Positions 30,612-42,600 of a stretch of 64,000 nt of DNA are shown here, in pieces. Position numbers and translations under genes: made by a program. Below the pieces are notes generated by a model. It had not been told where the DNA came from and searched no databases. It saw only the letters and a list, made by a program, of their open reading frames with translations. The stretch is from the NCBI GenBank assembly GCA_020284085.1, contig JACEVL010000129.1:1330664-1394663 (forward strand), in the 5' to 3' direction. The first letter of the stretch is position 1. Each line of letters begins with the position of its first letter. This stretch comes from Aporrectodea caliginosa. Its lineage: Eukaryota; Annelida; Clitellata; Crassiclitellata; Lumbricidae.

Positions 30612-30694
30612 AATTTTAATACAAAATGGAAGATGGTGAAAAAGACAAGGAGCCTGAGGCGAGTGAAGCAGAGAAAGTTGAAGTTGGCCAGGAG
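30612..30694 (+). CDS. DNAI3: DNAI3 exon 2 (start codon at 30626, residues 1-23)
   Basis: Fourteen leader bases, then ATG at 30626 (context ACAAAATGG). Encodes MEDGEKDKEPEASEAEKVEV then GQE, a highly acidic start. Donor GTAAAT, phase 0. Confidence 0.9.
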
Positions 30695-33600
30695 GTAAAT
30701 TTAATTACCATCTTTTCTTATGATTATATTTTCTGTTGGCAGAATTGAATTGAGGTGGTGTAAGGTGGTTTGGCTTAATAATTTGATGAAAAAGATGGTT
30801 GGGTAAAGTATCTATTCTTGAAAAGCATAATTATGGAGAGTCATTTATAGGTTAATACAAAGGAAGTTTAAGTTTACAAAGTGATTTTGTTAGTCCAGAA
30901 AGATACAGTGAGGATACAGCAACCATGATCCATGAATCTGAAAAATTTGATTTTAGATATGGGCAATAGATTACATTACTTTGCATTGCAGTTAAGTTTT
31001 GTGCTGCTGTACTTGATGAGGCTGTAGTTACTGTTCCCTTCTACTAGATGGTTGAAAACCTGCATAGTTCTCAGTCATCTTGAGAACATTGTTAGTGATG
31101 CCCATGAAGCAGTTAACTATTAACTTCTCAGAGTTAGGAAACCTTATTTTTGCGACAATGTTATTTTAATTTCCGACCATGAAGAATATCAGCCTGATTA
31201 GCATCTTGTTTCATTTGATAAGCCCGCAGTTGCTGCAGAAGCTTCAAGTGCCAGTTCTCAGGCAGTTCATATTCCTGCAGCAAAACCTTCATCACCTGAA
31301 AGACTCCAGGAAACAACCGTTGTTCCTGAACAGCTCTCAGAGCCCAGTAAAGACAAGGCTGCTTCGGCAAAGAGCAATCGTTCTGCAGCGAAGGGTTCTA
31401 AACCCGGTAGTCCAAAATCTGGAAAGACTCGTCCACCTGGATCACCAAAAGCTGCAAAGAAGTCACCTGGTGGAGAGACACCAAAGTCAGCCGTGAGTGC
31501 GGGTCCACCTGGATCACCAAAAGCTGCAAAGAAGTCAACTGGTGGAGAGACACCAAAGTCAGCCGTCAGTGCGGGTCCGCGCAACATGAGCGGTAAAAGC
31601 TCTAAGACTGGATCTGTTGCTAGTCGAAAGCCGACAGCCAAAGGAGGTGCACGAAAAGGTGGGAACTACATAATGAAAATTGACTGGAAATTTAAGATTG
31701 TTTGCTTGATTTGCTTGAATTGTCTTCTGTTTCAATAGCTTTGCTGCCAGTAAGAATTTAACTTTGTATCAATGTTATATTGAATTAAATTGACAGAACT
31801 CTTGTTGGATGTACACAATTATTAGGTGTTCTACTATTATCAGTAGAACTAGGTAATACAGTTTGTGTCAGATACACAGATAGAAAAATGTTTAAGAAGA
31901 ATTGAGAATTAAAAAGAACTATCCTGGATTATTCATCAATAGCACCTTCAATTGTAGTGTACGAAATATGCTAAAGCTGAAAATGTTTTTGCGATCAGAT
32001 ATTCAGATGAAAATAGGGAACAATATATGATGATGATGACAATGGCGGTGACATGGTTCATGGTTAGGCTGCTGTTTTCCTTTCTGTTGGTTTTAGGCAA
32101 GAAACCAAAGTCTGCCGCTGATGGAAAGGCAACGGAAAGTCATCTAGGTCTTGCAGATCAAGGTGAGAACAGATGAATAAAAGTAAATAAAAACCGGACA
32201 TGAATTAATGATCCTAAGTATGTGGGTAAATAAGTATGTAAGTAAAATTATGTCCATCAGCTGAAGAATGAATCATAGACAAATCCTGAATGTTGATGTG
32301 ATCTGAAGAGGCTGATTGCAGTGCATAGAACCACCAATTGGAAAAACATGACGTTGGGGTGTTTAATTGTGATTTAATCATTTTATATTTTCAGCCAGAT
32401 ATGTAACTATCATTCCATGTCATACATTATTATCGTTATTATTATTAATTAAATTTGTAACACGCACACGGTCACACCGAAATGTGAATCTGCGGCGTGG
32501 ATAGTCAGCCACCAGGAGAAGTTGCAATTAGATATCTAAGTGCTTGAAAGCCAAGGAGAAATAGTGAATTTTGAGCCACGTTTTGCAGGAATGAAGTGCA
32601 TTTGAGCTACGAAGAGATAGATGGCAGTCGATTCTGTTCCTTGGGGCAGAGGCATGGAATGCACATGAGCCCATAACTGTTCTGCGTCATGGCTCAGCTA
32701 AAAGACCCGTGCTTGATAATCGCGGGCAGCAAGAGTGGATGTATGTAAGGAGTTGTAGTGATTGAAGGTAGGGAGATGTGCTGGTGCTGAGGGCTTTGTA
32801 GGTCAAACAGGCCAATTTAAATTTTATTCTGAATCAACAGGAAGCCAATGCAGCTGATGGAGTAGGACTGGGGAGCTTGTTCATTATGCATTGCAGTTGC
32901 ATATATGAAAGTGATTGCATTTTCCTTATAAATGCATTGTTTTCTTCAGCTTTGCCTGAAGGAGTTGTTCCAATTTTCCTGGCTGTAAAGACGCAAGAAC
33001 TGTTTGCTCTTCGAACGGATGAAGATGTCACCGCTGACAGTTCGTACAAGTTCATAACGAAGGAGGATGTTCTGAAAGACCTACAGAACAGGGCTGCAGT
33101 CTGTGATTTCCATCCAATTCGACAGACAATGATTGTAAGATACTTCAGTTCTCTTTCTTTCTTTTCAGTGTTTCTGGGCTCAGGCAAGTCTACCAATCTG
33201 ACAATCTCATTCTTCTCTGTTAGGCGTCATATCCATAACTTCTTTGTTACTGCACCTGATTCCTTTGGCCATTGTCTAGTGACTATAGTCCATCAGCTAA
33301 ATGATATAGGTCTTTTGTGTTCCAGTCATGAGTCAGCCTAGTCGCCGATCATTGCGCTCTGCTGCATGCCAAACATGTATGTATCACTTAAACAGTACAC
33401 CAGTTAGTAGCAGCATTCTTAAGTACCTGCATTCGGCAAAGCCCTATCACGAGGTCTTGACCATCTAACAGCATCTAAATAAGTGCATTATAAGACAGCA
33501 AATGTATGCTTAGATTTGCAGATTCTTTGCTTCCATGCATTGATGCGAACTCATCATGCTTTTTCGTGCATTGGACGTTCCTATTGGAGCGGTCTACTTT

Positions 33601-36600
33601 TAAATATTTGTACTGTTTCAATTGATTCAGTGCAACATTTTTTGTCTTATTCAGATCAGTGAGGGAGCCATGCATGTGCTTTCTGGGAGGTGCCAGAAAG
33701 GCGCTATATAAATGTTTGTTGCACTGTGTTATGTTTTCTTACATTGTTTGGTGTCATAGCATTGCACCATTGATCTTTCAGACTTTCTAGCTGATGTCAA
33801 AACGTTTTGATGAGATTCGGTGGTAGTGGTCGTGGTGGTTGTGGTTATAGTGGTGAAGTTGGTGGGTGTGGTGGTCGTGGTGGTTGCAGTTGTGGTGGTA
33901 TTCATCATCATCATGGTTATTCTGGTCATGGTGGTTGACTTGGTCATTGTATTGATGGTTGCATTGTATTCAAACATGATATAAGCCTCTCTGTTGGATT
34001 ACACCATTCAGAAATCAGAAAACTCTAAGATTAAGGTTTGAAGAGAATGAATTGTTTTGAGAAAAGCAAAGGTGGAAGAGAGGTTGCTTGGTCTAATCGA
34101 GCATGTTCTGGTTGACAGGATTATCCGGGCGAAGGGATTCTGATAGTTATGATCCGGAATTTAGACATGGCCATAGCTGTTTATTGCTAGGTACTAGGAA
34201 GCTCAAGTCTGCCTTGATCAGGGTAGTGTCGATGGGAGGAGGCTGAAAGAGGCCAGAGTAATGGTAGTGCTGACTATAACATGATGTATGATGCTGGATT
34301 ATCAAGAAGTTAGGAAACTCTAAGATTAAGGGTTTGATTATTTAATTATGATTGTATTTTAGAAGCTAATCATTGTTGTGGTTGCTGGGTCTAATGAGTG
34401 TGTTCTGGTTGACAGGATTATCCAGGCGAAGAGATTCTGATCGTCTATGATCCAGAATTTAGACATGGCCAGAACTTTTTCATTGCTACCACAGAGGAGG
34501 CAAAGCAAGCCTTGCTCAGGGTTTGTATTATTTCTATCATTCCTGCACTCTCAACTGGTATGAATTTTTATTTCGTTATTAACCCTTGTTATCTGGTTAT
34601 TAATGCAGATTATCTGGTTATTAACCCTTTAGTCATAATAGGTCCTTATAGTCTTAACAAGGTCTTTATTAATTCTGATTATCTGGTTATTAAATGATTG
34701 ACATTGGATTAATGTGCATTCTTTTTATTAGCTCCTTTATTAACCCATATCTAGTTATTAAAATTGTTGGTTGTGTTATTTTTCTTGTCATCTGGTTATA
34801 ACCCTTATCTATCTGGGTTATTAATGCTTTATTATCTAATTACTTATTAACTTGTATGGAAGAATGTTTTGGTTATTTATTCGTGCTTTCTGGCTGTTAA
34901 CTCCTAGCTGCTATTCCTGTTAACAAAATCCTTCCTATCAACTAACAACATCTGCTGCATTCACAGATTTCATTTGCAATGCCATCCTAATGTTAAATGA
35001 TTGACAGTGGATGTAGGTGTGCAGCTGGCTGTTTTTATAGCTGCTTTTTAGACATCACAAAGGTGCTAAAATTGTTGGTTGTGTGTAAATTTTCTTGAAA
35101 TATCTTATCTCATGGTTAGCTTCAAATTAACAATTATCATGATGATGCCTCAGCTATTATAAGTTCACTGAATATCAGAACCTCTGTAAGTTCAAATTGG
35201 AAAAGCCATGTGATAAATAGTCTTAATAGGTTCTTAAGAATCAATTTAAAGATGATCTGTTGCTATTACAATTACTTGGCTTTACATGTAGCAGCTCACT
35301 TGGGTTGTGGGTGTTATTCGTTTTGACTTGTGTAAATTTTTCTATTTCTAAATTTAGCTGCTAGGACTAATTGAGGATGAGGCAAGTAATACCCCTTTGC
35401 CCAGTTTAAGACTGCTGCTTTTCATCCTAAGTGCACTAATAATTGCTATTTATTTTGCTGCATGAGTTCGACCTTACTTTTGACTTCATGAGTTTGCACT
35501 ATAGTTGTCTTCACAAATCTGCACTTAAAATTATGTACAAGAGGCCAATAAACTTAATTATTAATGCATGAGTTTGCTTTTCGTGTTTGCATTACATGAT
35601 TATACAAGTTGGTTACTACACTAGTTTGCACTTTGCAGTTATTTTTTCGGCATGAGTTTGCACTTTTGCTAAGGCGACCTAAACTTAAAGAAATTATTAT
35701 TGTGATAGTAGAACAATGTGCTTTTGCTTTTGTGCACACAAGATCTTGCTAAAATATGTTCAGTTTGGTTGCTGTACCTACAATAAATGATTGATAAATG
35801 AATGATTAACCAACAATAGGTTATCTATCCATGGTTATAGTTGGAGTAATGAATGATGACAGGTAATGACATGATGAATAGAATATTTCTACTTGGGGAA
35901 ATACCTTGGAGCTATATCAATTGCTCTTTTATAACGAATGAGATCAAGTACTGTTTTAACAAGCCATGTTGTAAAAAGCCATATCAAGTACTATGTTATT
36001 AAAGCCATATCAAGTACTGTGTTTATTACAAGTCATATATATCATACTCTGTTAAAACAAGATTGTGTAATAATAAGGTTGTGTTGTAAAGTATGATTAA
36101 CTTGTAAAGCGAAAATGTGAATATAAGGGATTTTTTGTTTTAAAGTTGGGTTTTTATAATGATTAAAATCTACGTCATAAGTCCAGAAACATATACTATG
36201 TGTTACTAAGTTAACAGTCATATCTTTTCATATCGGCCCCAGTCATATGGCAACATTATTTTCAGCAATCCAACTTCCACTGACCACATAAAATAATTTG
36301 GCAACGTAAACTACGGTTTAACCAATACGAGCTCTATTTGTTGTAAGGATCATTTTCATCAATCCAACTTAAAAGTACTTGGGACATGGGATATTTTGTG
36401 ATCGATGTGACTGGGGCCGATATGACTGGGGCCGATTTGACGGGGCCGATTTGACGGGGCCGATTTGACGGGGCCTGTATGATCGGGTGCGATATGACGG
36501 GACCTTATATGGTGTGGGCCGAAATGACGAGGGCTATTTTGTCGAGGCCATTTTGACGAGGGCCGTTTTGTCGGGGCCGTTTTGTCGGGGCCCATTTGTC

Positions 36601-39600
36601 GGGGCCGTTTTGTCGGGGCCGATTTGTCCTGGGCCGTTCTGACAGGGTACCGTAGAAAACTGTTCATTTGCATTTACTATTATAGCTCTTGTGTAGGTTG
36701 CCTTGTACTTGAACGGTATAGGTTTCAGTATGCTTATTGTTGTTGTGTATGTTTTTTTTAATATCATGAATTCTTGTTGTGATAGGAAGCAGAGGAGGAG
36801 GAGATGGAGGAAGAGGAGGAGATGATGCAGGTCTATGTTCCACCACCATCTAAAGACTGGGTCAGCTTTGGGTCGGAAAAAGAGGTCAACGAGGAGTCTA
36901 TTGTCGAGCAGAGCCGAAATGTAGGTTGAAGCAGAACTAGAATCTGCCTTCAGTTCATTGCCAAATACATAAGGGCAGTATTTTCTGTTTGTAATGCAGA
37001 CCATATAAGTTCAACTTCCTTGGAATGGTCTTCATGTGCTGTCAGTGTTGTTTTCTGTTGTGCTTGCACTGTAAATGTGATCTAATTAGTCCAGGTGATC
37101 AATTCAGGGTGCTTTAATCCTTTAATGAAGACCTGCATTGCTTCCCAGTCACTTTCAGTACACGCTCGTCATTAAAGGGTTAACGAGGTCACTCAGTTAT
37201 CATACTAACATCTGAAATAATTCCTGAAACATTTTCAGCTTATTGTAAGATGCACCTGCGTAGATCAGTTTGATAGCCATGTTTCAACACTTTGTGAAGT
37301 TCCAGAAATGTACTATGAAATGTTCAGATATTTACCTATTATTATTTTATTATTATTATTATTATTATTATTGTTATTGTTATTGTTATTATTCCAACAG
37401 AAATGAAAATCTGAGGGAACAGAAATATGAACATTACATTACATTACCCAGTCTATGTCCTATCACCCAGTTGAAACTTTGTATCCTTACCTTCAAGTAA
37501 ATATAGGTAAAGTCTCAAGTAAATTTCGCGGCTTGTTTCATTCGTGATTACCTGTAAGCAATTTTGAAAATTTCAGATGATTTGAGTGAAATTAAGGGAA
37601 TATGAATCTTAATTTTATGTGTTATTTTGACAGTTAAATCATACACATGGCTACTCCGTGTGACCCCTTTGCAGACAAGGCAGCCCTAAAAGCTACTGTG
37701 AAAACATTTCTCATTGTTAAAGTACTAAGCGACTACCATTCTACATCTACTCTGATGGAAATGTGATTTTGCTTTTACTAGCTTTCAGTCTTGGTGGTTC
37801 GACCACGACGAGAATTCGGAGCACCTACCAACTTTTCTGACCGTAATGCGACTGATATCAAGGATGGCTATGTCGAGTGTCCACCTTTCGAAGACAATGC
37901 ATTCGACCTTCAGAAGATGCTTCAAGACAGAGGCATACAGGTATGCAGTGATGAATTATAGGTGTGATTTAAGAGAGTATGTCAGTGGCTGTGAAACATC
38001 AGGCACTCCTCATGTAGCCTACAGAGCACACACAGATCATCTGCCATCCTACCTATCTTCCACAATCACACCTTGCAACTCTGTTAAAGGCTACTCCTGT
38101 CTTCGATCAGCATTTGCTGGAAAGCATGTTGTTCCTGGTACAAGTCTAGTCTTTGGCCCTCATTCATTTACAGTTGCTGGTCCCTCCATCTGGAACTCTC
38201 TACCTCCTCATGTTCGCAACTCTCTTAGCGAGACTGTCTTTCGCTCTAAACTGAAAACTTGCCTCTTCTAGTCTACTTATGGCTCTTAAAGATTGCCTGT
38301 CTTCAATGTACACTTCTGAACTATGTGACGAGGGCATTATCAAATTACAGTTGTATTGTATTGTATTGTATTATTGGACCTGGCTGTAGAAGAATGTATC
38401 AGCCCACCATCCTTAGGGATTGGTTTGTTAATAACCATCTGAAGTTGAGCGGTTTAACATGGTGGATCCTTGGGTTTTGTCTCTGCTGAATTGTTCTTTG
38501 ATGATGCCATGTTTCTGAGGAGTTTCTGGACAGGAACTAAAATGAGTGCAGATGAATTTTGAACTTTGTTGCTGAGGAATTACCTATGCCTTTGCGTCAG
38601 AGGAGGTACAGCTTACCTTTGTCTCCGCAGATAAGTTAGCTTTACCTCTGTTTCTAAACAATTGCAGTTACCTTTGTCTCTTAGAGTTACCACTACCTTT
38701 GTCATTTGATTTGTTTTTAGAGTGTTCCAGAAACTGAGGCAAACTCAACACAGACAGACTTTAAGCGGCCCAGAAATGCTGCGGCCCAAACAGAGCCAAG
38801 AGAATATTCTGAGGAGGAGAGGAATGAAGTGGCAAACTCAGCTGAATTGGCCGAATTCATCAAGGCTGTGGCCCCAAGGTATCTAATCTCATCTAAGCTT
38901 CTATAGCACATCGCTGATAGTGCACAAGACATCAAGTTCTAATTAAATTTATATGAATGGCAACATCAGGATAAATAAGTCTTATCTTACTCTTCAAACT
39001 TCATAGTTTTTCGATTAATGTGTTGTGAGGATAAGTTTTTGTAAGTAACCTTTCAAGCATGCGTACAGATTACGTAATTATTAGTTATGCATTGTAGCCC
39101 AATTGACGCAAAGTTGTTGCAAACTGTGTGTCAACTAAGCCGTGCTTAAAATAGGATAATGCTGAAAAAGTCAATATTTAGTGCTATTCTGTAGTTCTTG
39201 TATGGTGCATTAGCTGACACAGTGTTACTTTGATAGCTTTGGGGGGCATATCACTACTTTTTGTTAAGCATATACGCGCGTGAATGAGGCTACACTGTAT
39301 TTGTGGAAGTCAGTAAAGTCTATGATGAAGTTTCTGTTCTGTTATGTAAGAGTGGAAGAGACGCTGCAGCAAAATGAAATCATGAACGTTTTCTATGACG
39401 ACTGGATGTCACTGACTGCGGAGGATGGGAGCTTCGGAAGCAAAGCCGACAACCATCTCAAGGTTCTTGTTTGTTCTTTTCCAAGATAACATAGAATTAA
39501 ATTACAAAATGGCAAAATTGAATTGCCAAAAGTTCTGAGTAATATGGAGTTAATGGCAAATGATAATGATGATTACTGGAGCGTAGGAAGTTGAGTTTGA

Positions 39601-42600
39601 GTTTAAAATGTAAATAAGATTAATTTCCAATGACCAAAATGTCAAAGTAGTGCTTCAAAGGACTACTTCATCTAGCTCAGCCCAAAGTCTTTCACAATGA
39701 TGAACCAAAATCGCTCAAAATGATGATGTAACTCTTCAAAGTCTTTAAAAATGATGATGACCAAAGTCTTTAAATATTATGTAGTAGCCCTTCAAATACC
39801 AAATTGCTGTTCAAGATCTATTTAACAGCAAATTTACAAACTTTTTATGTGTAGTTGTGGCTGCTCTAAAATTAATTCAGAAAGGACTTCTTATTAAATT
39901 ATCAATTTTTATGATGCGTAATGTCAGTTGGGTGTATAAGTTTGTTTTCACACCTCTTCTTTCGTTGCAGGAGTTCCAGTCATTTACGGATCTCCAGTTC
40001 AGCAAGGCACGTACAATCACTTGTATTGATTGGCATCCGACAATCAAGGGTGTCGTGGCAGTGTCAGTTGGAGAGCGGATGTCATTTGATGATCGTGTCG
40101 ACAACATGCACAAAACGATCCTGACACCTTCACTTATTCTTATCTGGAGTTTCACTGATCCAATACACCCACAGGTCAGTCGTTTGTTACTTTCACGCAT
40201 TCTTATCTGGAGTTTCACTGATCCAATACACCCACAGGTCAGTCGTTTGTGACTTTCACGCATTCTTATCTGGAGTTTCACTGATCCAATACACCCACAG
40301 GTCAGTCGTTTGTGACTTTCACGCATTCTTTTTTGGAGTTTCACTGATCCAATACACCCACAGGTCAGTCGTTTGTTACTTTCACGCATTCTTATTTGGA
40401 GTTTCACTGTTCCAATACACCCACAGGTAAGTCGTTTGTTACTTTCACGCATTCTTATTTGGAGTTTCACTGATCCAATACACCCACAGGTCAGTCGTTT
40501 GTGACTTTCACGCATTCTTATTTGGAGTTTCACTGATCCAATACACCCACAGGTCAGTCGTTTGTGACTTTCACGCATTCTTATTTGGAGTTTCACTGTT
40601 CCAATACACCCACAGGTAAGTCGTTTGTTACTTTCACGCATTCTTATTTGGAGTTTCACTGATCCAATACACCCACAGGTCAGTCGTTTGTGACTTTCAC
40701 GCATTCTTATTTGGAGTTTCACTGATCCAATACACCCACAGGTCAGTCGTTTGTGACTTTCACGCATTCTTATTTGGAGTTTCACTGATCCAATACACCC
40801 ACAGGTCAGTCGTTTGTTACTTTCACGCATTCTTATTTGGAGTTTCACTGATCCAATACACCCACAGGTAAGTCGTTTGTGACTTTCACGCATTCTTATT
40901 TGGAGTTTCACTGATCCAATACACCCACAGGTCAGTCGTTTGTGACTTTCACGCATTCTTATTTGGAGTTTCACTGATCCAATACACCCACAGGTAAGTC
41001 GTTTGTTACTTTCACGCATTCTTATTTGGAGTTTCACTGATCCAATACACCCACAGGTAAGTCGTTTGTGACTTTCACGCATTCTTATTTGGAGTTTCAC
41101 TGATCCAATACACCCACAGGTCAGTCGTTTGTGACTTTCACGCATTCTTATTTGGAGTTTCAATCCAATACACCCACAGGCAGTCGTTTGTTACTTTCAC
41201 GCATTCTTATTTGGAGTTTCACTGATCCAATACACCCACAGGTCAGTCGTTTGTTACTTTCACGCATTCTTATTTGGAGTTTCACTTATCCAATACACCC
41301 ACAGGTAAGTCGTTTGTTACTTTCACGCATTCTTATCTGGAGTTTCACTGATCCAATACACCCACAGGTCAGTCGTTTGTTACTTTCACGCATTCTTATT
41401 TGGAGTTTCACTGATCCAATACACCCACTCACTGATCCAATACACCCACAGGTCAGTCGTTTGTGACTCTTATTTGGAGTTTCACTGTTCCAATAAGTCG
41501 TTTGTTACTCAGCATTCTTATTTGGAGTTTCACTTATCCAATACACCCACAGGTAAGTCGTTTGTTACTTTCACGCATTCTTATTTGGAGTTTCACTTAT
41601 CCAATACACCCACAGGTCAGTCGTTTGTTACTTTCACGCATTCTTATTTGGAGTTTCACTTATCCAATACACCCACAGGTAAGTCGTTTGTTACTTTCAC
41701 GCATTCTTATTTGGAGTTTCACTGATCCAATACACCCACAGGTCAGTTGTTTGTTACTTTCACGCATTCCTATCTGGAGTTTCACTGATCCAATACACCC
41801 ACAGGTCAGTCGTTTGTTACTTTCACGCATTCTTATCTTGAGTTTCACTTATCCAATACACCCACAGGTAAGGCCTTCATGACCATACATTGAGATGTGT
41901 AATGTAATGTATTTCAGTTAACAAAAGTGACGAGTTCACTGGACACTTTATTGATACTCTTATGCATTCCATCGTCGTTTGGCTATCCTGATGATATTGA
42001 TGAACTTTTTCTTCTTAACAGTTTAATGACGAGCTGCATTGGTTTCCCAGTCACTTTTAGTATTCCTACCATCGTTATAATGTTAAAGAACTTTGACATC
42101 ATTTAGGCTTGATTAAGGAGTGCCTGTGATTAGTTTCTGTGGTGGAGCTATATAAATTTCTGATTACAATTACGGTCATTTCTATTTAATTCTTCTTCAG
42201 TAAACACTACAATTATTGGTAACTGTTTTCAGATATTGCTTGAGGCTCCTGATGATATTCTCTGCTTCAAGTTCTGTCCAACTGATCCAAACTTTGTCGC
42301 AGGTGGTTGCATCAGTGGTCAGGTGGTACTGTGGGACATTACGGAGCATTCAAATCGCCTGAGACAGGCCCGGGCTGGAAAAACAAAGGATCCACTCAAT
42401 GCTCTTGTATGTTGTGGTTACGCAGAGTTATCGCTACAATTTCTAAATGAAGATTTTAAGTTTCGTGTTTCTTAGAACCATCACTTATTCGGAATTTGTC
42501 TTTGATTTGTGGTTTTTACCTCCATCTCAATGTGGCTTTTTGTAAATAATCATTCATTTAAACTGTTATCACTTGGAACTTGATACTACTACTACTACCA

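Noticed and set aside
33729..33977. Thr-rich 82-codon minus-strand frame
   Set aside because: Translation of a GTGGTG-type low-complexity tract inside a DNAI3 intron.
39877..41163. 428-codon minus-strand open frame with a 21-residue repeat
   Set aside because: It is the antisense of the 63-bp minisatellite. A period divisible by three keeps any stop-free frame open, and there is no independent coding evidence.
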